A DNA stretch of 64,000 nucleotides, from the NCBI GenBank assembly GCA_031425695.1, contig JANPJV010000300.1:1-64000 (forward strand). The letters run 5' to 3'. Each line of letters begins with the position of its first letter. Within the stretch, counting starts at the first letter, position 1. This DNA comes from JANPJV01 sp031425695 (GTDB lineage: Bacteria; Pseudomonadota; Gammaproteobacteria; Xanthomonadales; SZUA-5). Position numbers and translations under genes: made by a program. The notes beneath the pieces were generated by a model. The model was not told the origin of the DNA. It saw only the letters and a list, made by a program, of their open reading frames with translations, and did no database searches. Shown here piece by piece: positions 47,852-57,328 of the stretch.

Positions 47852-50800
47852 TCACGGCCGGTCCACGTCGCCGCGCACAAGCAAGGTGAAGGCATCGCGG
47901 GTGACGGTTTCCGGCCCCTGCTGGATGGTGCGCACGACCCACACGGGGAACAGCGCGCCAATGGTGTTGAAGCGCAGCACGTTGCCGGCCGCCCAGCCCG
48001 AGCCCCAGCCGAGGGCGCGCAGCGTGAAGTAGGGTCTTCCAGTCGCTGGATTGGTCGGCGCGAGATCGTTGGCCGTGGTGCCCGTAGCAATGACGCCGAC
48101 GTGTTCGCCGATGACCTGAAACGCCGTGGTGTTAGTGAACTGGACGGCCCAGCGTTCGGTGATTGCACCTGCGTTCGTCACCGTGATTGGCGCCAGCACA
48201 TCGTTGAACGTCGCGGTGGCGGCGTTGCCGGTCTGGGCATCGGTGAACGTCCCATTCCACGTCGCCTGGTCAAATAAGGTCGACACATAGGCGCGCAGAT
48301 CGCCCGACACCAACGCCGAGGAAATGCAGGATCCGGTCGGATAGTCGTGCGTGATTTGCCGGGTGAACGCCAGGCGCCCAGAAATCTGCACGTCGGAGAC
48401 CTGCGCCATGTCTTCGATGCGGTGCTCGACCGTGACCGGCTGGGCGAGGCCGGTGACGCTCGTGAACGTCACCAGCCCTGCTTCCAGGTCGACGGTGTAT
48501 CCGGCGGTGATGACTACGCCGTTGGAATCGAGCACGCGCACCCGCGACAGACGAACCCGATCGCAGTTGATCACCTGCCCGACGCTGGCGGTGAACGGGC
48601 CCACCGTCTCGGTATGTCCGATCACGGCGAAGTCGCCCATCCGAAAGATCGGTACGCGTCCGTCCTGCGGCAAACGGACGGGATCGAGACCGATCAAATC
48701 GGCATCGAGCGGCAAGTAGGAGTACGCAACCGCGTTGTACTTGATGGTGTCAGCAAACACCGGCGCCGGCTTGAACACCTTGGCTACGCCGTCGAGCATC
48801 ACGACCGCATCCGGATCGAACCAAATCTCGTCCTCGTTACCAGCGGCGAGCACCCACGATCCGAACCGCGCGCGCACGACGCCGGTCTCGTAGTCGATGG
48901 CGCCCGTAATGCCTGCGCCGGCGATGATGCCGTGGTTGTTGGCACTGACATTGATAGTGCCGCCAGTCAGACGCGTGGCGAGCAGTTGCAAGCTCGACGG
49001 TCGCACCGGCGACGCCGGAATGCGGAAGGTGACTTCGTCGACCGGCGTGCCGTCGAGACTGGTGAGCAGTGAGCGCAACTGGACCGCCGTGCTCTGTCCG
49101 GGCACCCAAGCGGTGAGGTTCACCGCGCCCGTGGCGTAGTTGAGCGCACCCGCCAGGGTCGCCGCGCCGGTAACCGGGTTCAGATCGTAATAGAGGCTGC
49201 CCAGGCGGTCGAAGTAGGTCTTGCCGCCCAGCGTGAAGCCGACACTGCCGGGCACGATGGGTTCGGCGAAGCTCGGCGTCAGGTCGAGCGCCAGGCCGGT
49301 GGCGGTGAACGGTTGGGTGACGCTGTTCGAGGTGCCTGCCGCGCGGTAGCGGACCTTGGCCCAGGCCGAGTCGTCGATGGGCATCGCCGCGCCCGCGGTG
49401 ATGTACTCCCAGTGCGAAAACACATTGCGGTAGACCGGAACGAGGGTGCCATCGGCGAGGCGCGTGAGTCCGATCTGGGTTACCAGATAGCGGGCGACTG
49501 GAATGCGCACCGTGGTATCGGGCAGAAAGCGCAGCACGCCGGTAGCGTAGTTCACCGTGCCGTAGACGAGGCCCTGCGTGTCCTTCAGGTTGCCGTTGCG
49601 GTCGTCCCTGACGATCTTGATCGGATCGACCGGACGCACCAGTTGCAGTTCGGCCGGCGTGGTCGAGATGTAGTCGAAGGTCTCGATCAGCAGGTTCCAC
49701 TCCAGTTCGACCGTGCTCGGAATCAGTCCATCGAAGTCCATCTCGAGGTCGACATAGCCGTTGCCATCGCGCATCGGCGCATGGAACTCCTCCTCAGTCG
49801 GCGGTCCCCAGGTGTAGGCGACGTTGTAGGTCTGACCGCCGGCCGGCAGCGCGCTCGGCGTCAGCTGGATCAGCCCGGACTGGTAGTTGATGGTGCCGGT
49901 TGCCGATCCCGTGAGTCGGCCTTGGCCATCGTCGCTGGCGGTTCTGGCCACGCCGTCGTTCCACGTGATCGACACGGAGTCGGGCGAGATGCCGACCTGG
50001 GCGAGTTGAAGGGTGACAGACGGCGGCGCCAGGGTCTGATCGGAGCGGTTGAAGTAGTTCGCCTTGCCGCCCCAGGCATAGACGATCTCGCTGCCCACAT
50101 CCGGCAATGCGCCGACCGTCACCGCCACCGTGCCGGAGCCGTAGTTCACCGTGCCGACCCCGTATTCCGGACTGCTGCCCTTGAGCACGCCCGCGCTGTT
50201 GTCGCGCAGGTCGTACCACTTGCCCTGCGCGCGATAGCTCACCTGCAAAGTGCCGGGCGCGGGGCTGGGCAGGATCGTCAGCACGTAGTTGTAGGCGCGA
50301 TTCTCGATGTCCACGCGCACGCCGGCGGTGTCCGCAACGCGGATCGGCGCGGCGGCCGGCCTGAAGGTGATGGTCTTGGCACCGCTGTAGTTCGGCGCGC
50401 TGGTCGCCATCGCAACCTGGCCGCGCGCGTAGTTCACTGTGCCGATGACCGTGGCGCCGGCCATCAACTGGCCGCCGTTGTCGGTCAACGTCGCGCCGCT
50501 GACGCTGATCGACAAGGTTCCAGGCTGAATCGCATTGCCGACCGACAGGATCGTGGCGGCGCTGAACCCGACCGAGGTCGTGTAGCTCACTGTGCCATTC
50601 GCGGACTCGACCAGGGCTTCGGACGTGCCGCCCGCGGTCAGGTCGAGCAGCGGCGTTTCGGTCTGGGCCGAGGGCACCAACTGGGTGAAGATGCTGGTGA
50701 CGCTGGCAGCTACATCGCCAATCGCGATCGGTTGGGTGGTCTTGACCACGCCGCAGTACTTGGCCGCATCAGCGACCACAGTGTCGCGCGTCTTGGTCTT

Positions 50801-51457
50801 GCCCGCCACCATCGTGAACAATCGATCCGGTGGCGAGCCCGCGAAGTCGTGGCGCAGCGCGTCCGACAACTCACAGGTAACGACCACCGCCTCGTAGTCG
50901 ACGATTCCGCTGCCCGAGCCGTAGCTGAAGGTCCGAGTCTCGGACGCCACGCGGGTGACGCGAATGTACTGTGCGACCTCGTTCGCCAAGCCCTCGTTGG
51001 CGACGAGATACAGGGTTTTGCCAATGGCCGGCAGTTCCGCGCCAACGCGTTGGAACAACTGGATGCTGCGCTGGCCGGTGATGTGGTTCTCCAGCAGATA
51101 GCCGTTCCACAGCGAGCCCTTGTTGAGATAGGCCTCGATGCGGTCGCGCGCATTCGTGCGGCGGTCAAACACCTCGTCGGTGGAGAAGATCGTGACCGCG
51201 ACGCGTGGATCGCTCGGTGCTTCGGCCACCACGACGTTGCCGCCGAGATAGGTGTCGGTGGTGTTGGTCTGAATGCTAGCGAACACCTTGCGCAGGTTCA
51301 CGCGGCCACCGGCGCGGTCCATCTCCGAGATGTCGTTGAACAGCGAGTTGCTCGCGCCATCGACGATGACGGTCGAGGTGGGTGCGCCGCCGCCTTCGGC
51401 AACGTCGTCCATGACCTGGCTGGCGACGAGCTTCACGTCGCCTACGAGAATCGGCAT
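47852..51457 (-). CDS. Large repeat-bearing phage tail protein
   Basis: 1201 residues. A distinctive motif of the form G-(T/A)-(V/I/L)-(N/D)-Y-x2-G-x-(V/I/L) recurs along the chain: GTVNYARGQV near residue 339, GTVNYGSGTV near 436, GTINYQSGLI near 522, GTVNYATGVL near 634, GALNYATGAV near 772 and GAIDYETGVV near 852, each probably one beta-rich domain. The N-terminus (MPILVGDVKLVASQVMDD) is non-repetitive. The size, repeats and position between tape measure and fibres suggest a tail-tip or side-fibre protein. Confidence 0.65.
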   Translation of the reverse strand: MPILVGDVKLVASQVMDDVAEGGGAPTSTVIVDGASNSLFNDISEMDRAGGRVNLRKVFASIQTNTTDTYLGGNVVVAEAPSDPRVAVTIFSTDEVFDRRTNARDRIEAYLNKGSLWNGYLLENHITGQRSIQLFQRVGAELPAIGKTLYLVANEGLANEVAQYIRVTRVASETRTFSYGSGSGIVDYEAVVVTCELSDALRHDFAGSPPDRLFTMVAGKTKTRDTVVADAAKYCGVVKTTQPIAIGDVAASVTSIFTQLVPSAQTETPLLDLTAGGTSEALVESANGTVSYTTSVGFSAATILSVGNAIQPGTLSISVSGATLTDNGGQLMAGATVIGTVNYARGQVAMATSAPNYSGAKTITFRPAAAPIRVADTAGVRVDIENRAYNYVLTILPSPAPGTLQVSYRAQGKWYDLRDNSAGVLKGSSPEYGVGTVNYGSGTVAVTVGALPDVGSEIVYAWGGKANYFNRSDQTLAPPSVTLQLAQVGISPDSVSITWNDGVARTASDDGQGRLTGSATGTINYQSGLIQLTPSALPAGGQTYNVAYTWGPPTEEEFHAPMRDGNGYVDLEMDFDGLIPSTVELEWNLLIETFDYISTTPAELQLVRPVDPIKIVRDDRNGNLKDTQGLVYGTVNYATGVLRFLPDTTVRIPVARYLVTQIGLTRLADGTLVPVYRNVFSHWEYITAGAAMPIDDSAWAKVRYRAAGTSNSVTQPFTATGLALDLTPSFAEPIVPGSVGFTLGGKTYFDRLGSLYYDLNPVTGAATLAGALNYATGAVNLTAWVPGQSTAVQLRSLLTSLDGTPVDEVTFRIPASPVRPSSLQLLATRLTGGTINVSANNHGIIAGAGITGAIDYETGVVRARFGSWVLAAGNEDEIWFDPDAVVMLDGVAKVFKPAPVFADTIKYNAVAYSYLPLDADLIGLDPVRLPQDGRVPIFRMGDFAVIGHTETVGPFTASVGQVINCDRVRLSRVRVLDSNGVVITAGYTVDLEAGLVTFTSVTGLAQPVTVEHRIEDMAQVSDVQISGRLAFTRQITHDYPTGSCISSALVSGDLRAYVSTLFDQATWNGTFTDAQTGNAATATFNDVLAPITVTNAGAITERWAVQFTNTTAFQVIGEHVGVIATGTTANDLAPTNPATGRPYFTLRALGWGSGWAAGNVLRFNTIGALFPVWVVRTIQQGPETVTRDAFTLLVRGDVDRP

Positions 51458-51474
51458 GTGGGTCCTGTCGGGGG

Positions 51475-51882
51475 TTAGAGCTGCAGGAAGCGCAGCGTCA
51501 ATCGGTAGCGGTCAGCGTCGGATCGCGCCGGAAAGCCCAGTACGGGCTCGGCTTCGACGCAAAGGTCCGCGTGGCGGAATGCCACCTCGAAAGTGCCGCC
51601 ATCGGCCAAGCGCAACTCAAATCGCCCGTCGTCGAGCGCCAGGGGCAACGCCGCCCACTCATGCAACGAGGCCACGGTGGCGCGCGTCACCCAAGCCATG
51701 TCGCTGGGGCCGACCAGGGTGATCGGCCGCCCGGCCTGACGTGTTGCCGACTGCACCAGCAGCGCGCCGGTGATCAGATAGGTGGTCGACGCCACCGCAG
51801 GCGTCCATGCGTGCTCGTCCGCCCACAGCAGATCGTCCGGCAGAGTCAGTGTCTGGCCGGATGAGAGTTGGCGCAGTTCCAT
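51475..51882 (-). CDS. Phage minor tail protein downstream of tape measure
   Basis: 135 residues (MELRQLSSGQTLTLPDDLLWADEHAWTP at the N-terminus), beta-rich, with no recognised domain. It lies four bases after the tape measure gene, the slot where siphophages encode distal tail proteins. A distal-tail role is inferred from position only. Confidence 0.55.
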   Translation of the reverse strand: MELRQLSSGQTLTLPDDLLWADEHAWTPAVASTTYLITGALLVQSATRQAGRPITLVGPSDMAWVTRATVASLHEWAALPLALDDGRFELRLADGGTFEVAFRHADLCVEAEPVLGFPARSDADRYRLTLRFLQL

Positions 51883-51885
51883 GGG

Positions 51886-54800
51886 TCAGCTGCGGGCTTG
51901 CGCTTCGCGCAGCAAATCCAGCAGTCGCGACTCGTCGCGCGCCGGGATCGTTGCGCTCACCGTGCGCGCTCCGCTCGCCAGTTCGACACGAATGGTCTTG
52001 CTGGGCGGCGGGGCGTCGTTCAAGTCGATCCGCGGTGTACGGCGCGGCCGCAGGCCTGACGCCGGCACATCGTCGAAATCGGTAGGCATGGCGCGCAGTG
52101 TTGCGGCCACCCGCGCCGATGCTTCCGGACTGACCAGTCCACCGCGCGCGAAGCCCTGGATCTTCGTGGCGATCGCCTGCGCCGGAGTTTTCATGGCGTT
52201 GATCGCGGCGAAGAACCCCGCGCCCAGTCGTTTGACGGATTCACGGCTGACCACGTACTCACCGGGCGTCAGCATCGCTGGCACCGTGTCCGACTTGGCC
52301 AGGCCACCACGAGCGTAGTACATCTGCCGCTCGGTCTCGCGTTCGATGTATTCCATCAACTGACGCTCGAGATCTACACCAGCGATCTGGGCTTGCGACA
52401 TTGCCATGCGCCAACGACCCTTGATCGTATCGACCGAGCCCGACTCCATACCGGTCAATTGGCGAACCCGCAGCAAGCGCTGGAGATAATCGCGGTCTTG
52501 GAACGCCTGGATGTCGATGGGCTGAGTTCTCAGCTGGTTGCCGATCGGAACAACCCGGTTCACCCGCTCCATATGCGCCCGGCCGATCCTCGCGCCCTGC
52601 AGGCCAAGTTCGATCAGCTTGAGCGCCTCAGACACGTCGCGATTGACCTTCTGCGTCGCAGCGACCGGTTTGGGTTTCGGCGGCGTCGCGCCCGACGAGC
52701 CAGGGCTCGCGCCAGCGGGAGTCGATGACCAACCCGCAGACGAACCGCCCGGCACGAACCCGCCGGCTGCAAAGCGAGCAACGCCAGCGAGCTTGCGCAG
52801 CGTCGCAGCGCCGTACTTGCGCACGGCGGCCTTCCGAATCACGAAAGCCCCCGCATCCAGCGCCCGCGGCACGGTGTCGCCATCGCCGGTGCCCGGAACT
52901 ACGCCCGATTTCATCCGCGAAAAGGACAGTACGGAGCCGCCCTTTGCGTAGCCCCGCGCGACCGGCATCCCGGATCCAACCAGACCACCCGCGGCATTTT
53001 GTTCTACGCGCTTGACGTAGATCGTGTGCGTCGAACTGGTGTTCACACCATTGAGCGACTGGATCTCGCTCCGGGCCTGGCTGGCATTCGTGCTGATCGC
53101 GTGCTGCGACTCAGTGCGGATCTGATCCATTGCGCGGATCTGGCTGTCGACCTGGCGCAACGAGGTCTGTGCTTTCGCGGTGGCGACCTTCAGATCAATC
53201 TGCCCGGTGCGATCGGCGTAGGTCTGCAGCGTTTCCAGTGCGGACTTGGCGCGACTGATATCGGCGTTGACGAGCAGCGTCTTGCCGTCCTTCAGTTGCG
53301 CCTCGAGATCGCGCAGCTGCGCATGGGCGGCCTTGAGGTCGGCGTCGATGCGCAGCAGGTAAGCCTTCTCGCGCAGTGCTTCTTCGAGCTGGCGCAACGC
53401 GGCGTCGAGCTTGCTGCTGTCGACATCAATCGCGAACTTCAGACCGGACTCCAACTGCGCCTGGATCTGTTCGATCTGCGCCTGCGTGCCGCGCAGCGCG
53501 GTCTCGATCTGACCGCGCGCGGACGTCGCCTCGCTGGCCGCTTTCTGATGCGCCCGACCTTCGCCCTCGAGTGCCTGGATCGCCAGTAGCTCGCTCTCGC
53601 GCATCGCATCGATGGCAGTCTTCACCGCCTGCTTTTGGGTGACGACGGTTTCGTCGCCGGCCTTGACCGCTTTTGCGGTCTGCGCCGCCAGGTCCTGGGC
53701 CTGCTTGGCGTACTGAATCGCTTGCTCGAACTCGCCCTCGGAGATGGCGACCCGTGCTTTGCGCTGCAACTCAGCGACCTGGGTCAACTTGTCCTGATAG
53801 GCCTGGTACTCGCCCATCGTTGAGCGCTGCAACTCGCGGATCCGATCCTCGGTGGTCTGCGAGAGCGCGCGCTTCTCGTCCTCGATGCGCCGAATCTCCG
53901 CCAGATGGCGATTCGCTTCGGCATTGAGTGCGTCAACATGACGCACATAGTCGGCAGCCGCCTGGGCCAGCGCCTGCTGCTTGGCGGCCAGGATTTCGTT
54001 GTCGACGCGCAGGGTCGCGGCGCGGCGGGCTTCGTCGGTTTCAGCCTGGCGTTGCGCGGCTACCAGGCGGGCCTGGCCCTCCTGCTCGATCAAACGCAGC
54101 GTGTCGGCGAGCGCTTGGGCGCGCAGATCCGACTGTTGCTGCACCGATTCCACCAGCAGCTGGGTGGTCTGCTTGATCAGTTGTGCTTCCGATGCGCTCG
54201 ACTGTTCCAGCAGGACCTGCTTTTGTGCGTAGTGCGCCGACGTGCTGGCCAGCTGCTGCTGCAGCGTGGCGTCGACGAGGCTGGTCAGCCCCTGATAGGC
54301 CTCGGTGATGCCTGAGATCGCCTGGGTCGCACCCTGTTGGGCCGCGGTCACCACCTGCTCGATCGCAGTGATCTGACTCTTCAGCTTGTTGAGGGTGGCA
54401 TCGATGGCTTCGATGCCACGACCGACCGCCTCTTGCGTTCCCTGGCGTACGGCTTCCAGCCGCCGAGCCATTTCCTCGGCACTGGCTGCTGCCGTCGTCG
54501 CCGCCTGCTGCGCTGCACGGCCAGCCTCGGACGCATCGACATACATCTCGCCGAAGATGGCATTCATCTGCCGCAGCCGTTCCTCGTGGCGCTGCGTGGC
54601 TGCCGCGATGGTGTCGCCGGTAAAGATCGCGGCGAAGCGCTCCCACGAAAACCTCAACGTCTCCATTCCGTTTTCCAGTACCTGGACCATGCCGATGCCG
54701 GCTGCACGCACGACCTCGAATTTCTCCGACAACCAGGTGCCAATTTCCCAGCCGATCAGCGCGGCCGCCAGCACCGCGAACGCGGTCTTCAGCAAGCCTG

Positions 54801-55860
54801 CGGTGGCCACGGCCGCGGACAAGGACAGGTTTGCGGTGGTCCATGCCGCCGCCGTGGACGCGGCCGCCGTCACCGCCGCCGTGCCCGCCAGTTGCCACGC
54901 TGTGATCAGCGCCGGGATCAGGCGGTAGATCAGTACCGCCAAGCCAATCTCGGCGATGACCTTGAGCCAACTCATCACCGTCTCGAAGTTGCGCGCCAGC
55001 CAATCGAGCGCGGTCGCCAACTTCTGCGTGATGCCGGTCGACTCGTCGACCTTGGCAACCCACTGCGCAAACGCATTCTTGAGCCGCTCGAACGCCGTGC
55101 CGACCGTCACCGGCAACTGCGCGTATTCCGCCGCGAGCTTGTCTTTCTGCGACATCAGCGCGTTGACGACGACGTCCGCGGTCAATTGCCCTTGCTCGGC
55201 CAGCTTGCGCAAGCGGCCAATCGGCACATTCAACCCATCGGCCAGCGCCTGAGCCAGGCGTGGCGAGTTCTCGACGACCGAGTTGAACTCTTCGCCCCGC
55301 AGCACGCCCGATGCCAGCGCCTGCCCAAACTGCAGCAACGATGACTGCGCCTCCGACGCGGATGCGCCCGAGATCCGCAGCGCCTGACTGATCGACTCGG
55401 TCAGCGACAGCGCCGTCTTCTGCTCACCGCCCAGTTGCCGAACGGCTTGCTGCAACTTGCCGTACAGCGTCGATACCTCCGCTAGCGGCACACCGATACG
55501 CTGGGCAATGGCGAAGAGTTCGGTCTGCGCGATCACGAACTCGCGCTGGCCGGCAGTCGCGAGCTTCAGGCGTGCCACCATCAGGTTCCACTGGTCCGCA
55601 ACTTGGACCAGTTGCGTGACCTGCTGCGTCGCCCAGGACACGCCGACGAAGGCCAGCAACTGCGACCGCGCCCGAGTCAGCTGATCGCCGAGCGCCGCCG
55701 TTCCAGCCTTGAGCTCCGCCATCCCCTGCGCCGCCTTCGCGCCCGCGGTCTTCGCGGTCGCCGACATCTCGTTGAACGAGCGCTCGGCCGAAGAAATCGC
55801 GCGTTTGAGACCCTCATCCGCGCCCTCCAGGGCGACTAGGAGGGAGATGCGGTTGGGCAT
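51886..55860 (-). CDS. Phage tail tape measure protein
   Basis: 1324 residues, the longest phage gene here. The N-terminus (ISLLVALEGADEGLKRAISSAERSF) and a conserved LRISGASASEAQSSLLQFGQAL block, followed by EFNSVVENSPRLAQALADGLNV, are typical of lambda-like tape measures (TMP_3 type). Hydrophobic segments lie near residues 290-390. Long Ala/Gln/Glu-rich coiled coils fill residues about 440-950. The C-terminal part repeats KSDTVPAMLTPGEYVVSRES-like blocks. It sets tail length and is ejected with the genome. Confidence 0.9.
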   Translation of the reverse strand: MPNRISLLVALEGADEGLKRAISSAERSFNEMSATAKTAGAKAAQGMAELKAGTAALGDQLTRARSQLLAFVGVSWATQQVTQLVQVADQWNLMVARLKLATAGQREFVIAQTELFAIAQRIGVPLAEVSTLYGKLQQAVRQLGGEQKTALSLTESISQALRISGASASEAQSSLLQFGQALASGVLRGEEFNSVVENSPRLAQALADGLNVPIGRLRKLAEQGQLTADVVVNALMSQKDKLAAEYAQLPVTVGTAFERLKNAFAQWVAKVDESTGITQKLATALDWLARNFETVMSWLKVIAEIGLAVLIYRLIPALITAWQLAGTAAVTAAASTAAAWTTANLSLSAAVATAGLLKTAFAVLAAALIGWEIGTWLSEKFEVVRAAGIGMVQVLENGMETLRFSWERFAAIFTGDTIAAATQRHEERLRQMNAIFGEMYVDASEAGRAAQQAATTAAASAEEMARRLEAVRQGTQEAVGRGIEAIDATLNKLKSQITAIEQVVTAAQQGATQAISGITEAYQGLTSLVDATLQQQLASTSAHYAQKQVLLEQSSASEAQLIKQTTQLLVESVQQQSDLRAQALADTLRLIEQEGQARLVAAQRQAETDEARRAATLRVDNEILAAKQQALAQAAADYVRHVDALNAEANRHLAEIRRIEDEKRALSQTTEDRIRELQRSTMGEYQAYQDKLTQVAELQRKARVAISEGEFEQAIQYAKQAQDLAAQTAKAVKAGDETVVTQKQAVKTAIDAMRESELLAIQALEGEGRAHQKAASEATSARGQIETALRGTQAQIEQIQAQLESGLKFAIDVDSSKLDAALRQLEEALREKAYLLRIDADLKAAHAQLRDLEAQLKDGKTLLVNADISRAKSALETLQTYADRTGQIDLKVATAKAQTSLRQVDSQIRAMDQIRTESQHAISTNASQARSEIQSLNGVNTSSTHTIYVKRVEQNAAGGLVGSGMPVARGYAKGGSVLSFSRMKSGVVPGTGDGDTVPRALDAGAFVIRKAAVRKYGAATLRKLAGVARFAAGGFVPGGSSAGWSSTPAGASPGSSGATPPKPKPVAATQKVNRDVSEALKLIELGLQGARIGRAHMERVNRVVPIGNQLRTQPIDIQAFQDRDYLQRLLRVRQLTGMESGSVDTIKGRWRMAMSQAQIAGVDLERQLMEYIERETERQMYYARGGLAKSDTVPAMLTPGEYVVSRESVKRLGAGFFAAINAMKTPAQAIATKIQGFARGGLVSPEASARVAATLRAMPTDFDDVPASGLRPRRTPRIDLNDAPPPSKTIRVELASGARTVSATIPARDESRLLDLLREAQARS

Positions 55861-55950
55861 GAGCTTGTCGAATCTGGGTGGGTCGCTGCCTTTGGGCGCG
55901 ATTGGGTGTAAATGGGTGCACTATTGGTTCGGTTCGGACCGGAGCCTTCC

Positions 55951-56463
55951 GTGAGTGACCTGGCCATTTCCAAGCTGCTGCGGGAACTGGAGCGACCGTC
56001 GCGAATGACCATTCAGGAAGCCCTGGACTCAAGGGATCCAATCGCTGCGGTCGCCTGTCGAGTACGGCTCTTTTCTCTGGATGAAATGACCTTCGAAGAA
56101 GAGTGCTTCTTTCGCGTAGGCAATTTCTTCGGGGACGCTCTCGAAAGCGGTCTGCTTCAGGCCTTGAAGAACGAATCGGGGAACTGGTTTCTCGAAGTTG
56201 AGAGGTTCGTCAAGGACTATTGCGCACCGGAGCTGTTGCGCGTTTTTGGGCAGATTCGCGAAGCGTTTCCTTACCGGGAAGTGCCGCTCTACAGGAAGCA
56301 ACGGGCGCCGTTATTAGAGCTTGCCGTGTCGGGTGACGAGGCCCGCTTTGACAATCTCAGTCGGGCCTTTTTCCAGTACGAGGGCGTCTTTCGCGACGGG
56401 TTGATGAAGTTCATCCGGAACAATCAGGCAAGCTTTGAGAACATCGCGCAGGTCGGCGCGTAG
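55951..56463 (+). CDS. Antisense 'moron' gene inside the phage tail operon
   Basis: 170 residues from GTG 55951 with GGAG at 55941-55944; ATG 55912 is a less likely start. It is on the opposite strand to every other phage gene, in a slot of its own between the DUF6441 gene and the tape measure gene. The protein is soluble, acidic and helical (DLAISKLLRELERPSRMTIQEAL; FEEECFFRVGNFFGDAL; VERFVKDYCAPELLRVFGQI) with no known motif. Its position and orientation fit a moron, a gene expressed from its own promoter in the lysogen, often for host fitness or superinfection exclusion. Confidence 0.7.
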   Translation: MSDLAISKLLRELERPSRMTIQEALDSRDPIAAVACRVRLFSLDEMTFEEECFFRVGNFFGDALESGLLQALKNESGNWFLEVERFVKDYCAPELLRVFGQIREAFPYREVPLYRKQRAPLLELAVSGDEARFDNLSRAFFQYEGVFRDGLMKFIRNNQASFENIAQVGA

Positions 56464-56483
56464 GCGCGTACCTAGTCGGCAGC

Positions 56484-57128
56484 TCACCCAAGCCGGCCCA
56501 GTTCACCCTCAATCGCCGCCGACATCGCCGGCACGCGCGCCGCGATCACCCGATACACATCCAGCCGCTTTTTGATCGTCAACCGCGGTACCAGCACCGC
56601 GATCGGCACATCGGCACCGCGCTTGAGTCGTCCGCCGCCGGTTGCGCTGCGAAGGCGCCGCTTGTAGGGCGCAAGGGTGCGGTCGTACTCGCGTTGGTTC
56701 TCGGCCATCAGCACCAGGTTTCCGCGGGCGTTGCGAATGAAGTAGGCGTTGCCGCCGCGCATCAGTGCGGTGACGTGCGCTTTGAAGGCTTTGCGACCGA
56801 CGCGGCCGTAGAGTGGGATCAGCAGCTTGCCCTGGATGGTGCCACCGGACTCGTGGATGCCGATCCATGGAATGCGCGAGCCGATGTGCAGCGCCGGCAA
56901 GCGCCGGGTATCGCGATCGATGACTTTCGCGCTGAAGCTGCGCGCGAATGAGCGGCGTACGACCTTGAGCCTGGTTGCGACATGACTCTGCACTTCCGCC
57001 TTGATCGCGGGGGCCTCGGCGCGAAGGGCGGTACCGACCGCCTTTCGCACCTTCTCGCGGAGCTCACCGCCCCATCGGCGCAACTTGGCACTAGCCGCGG
57101 CGCTGTCGAGTTTGATCCTGATTCGCAC
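56484..57128 (-). CDS. DUF6441-like phage minor tail protein
   Basis: 214 residues, basic. RRWGGELREKVRKAVGTALRAEAPAI leads into GSRIPWIGIHESGGTIQGK and LLIPLYGRVGRKAFKAH; AYFIRNARGNLVLMAENQ follows. I recall this as DUF6441, a tail family of the lambda Z or HK97 gp10 kind. It starts three bases after the stop of the frameshifted chaperone frame. Confidence 0.6.
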   Translation of the reverse strand: MRIRIKLDSAAASAKLRRWGGELREKVRKAVGTALRAEAPAIKAEVQSHVATRLKVVRRSFARSFSAKVIDRDTRRLPALHIGSRIPWIGIHESGGTIQGKLLIPLYGRVGRKAFKAHVTALMRGGNAYFIRNARGNLVLMAENQREYDRTLAPYKRRLRSATGGGRLKRGADVPIAVLVPRLTIKKRLDVYRVIAARVPAMSAAIEGELGRLG

Positions 57129-57131
57129 GGG

Positions 57132-57293
57132 TCAACCTGCATCCACCTGCTTGCGAAGTGTGTCCTCACGCCGTTCGATGGCTCTCGCTTCGCCGCGTGT
57201 GCCGAGGAGCACCAGATTCAGAAGGCGCAGTTCGCGCGCTCCCTCGGCCCGATCGATGGCGCGCAGAAACCCGCGCATCTGACTCAGCGTCAT
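57132..57293 (-). CDS. Downstream (T-like) frame of the tail assembly chaperone
   Basis: The frame from ATG 57293 gives 53 residues (MTLSQMRGFLRAIDRAEG...), but it continues upstream without a stop through CWFDATQRLIAHGHGFDGVLQ in the -1 frame of the gene before it. It is too short for the automatic ORF cutoff. By analogy with lambda G/GT, it is mainly expressed as the C-terminal part of a fusion of about 207 residues made by frameshifting at 57428-57434. Confidence 0.7.
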   Translation of the reverse strand: MTLSQMRGFLRAIDRAEGARELRLLNLVLLGTRGEARAIERREDTLRKQVDAG

Positions 57294-57328
57294 CTGCAGA
57301 ACCCCATCAAAGCCGTGCCCGTGCGCGA

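Noticed and set aside
49313..51478. Long + strand ORF of 721 codons in the prophage
   Set aside because: It is antisense to the repeat-bearing tail protein, which has clear repeated motifs; the ORF has none.
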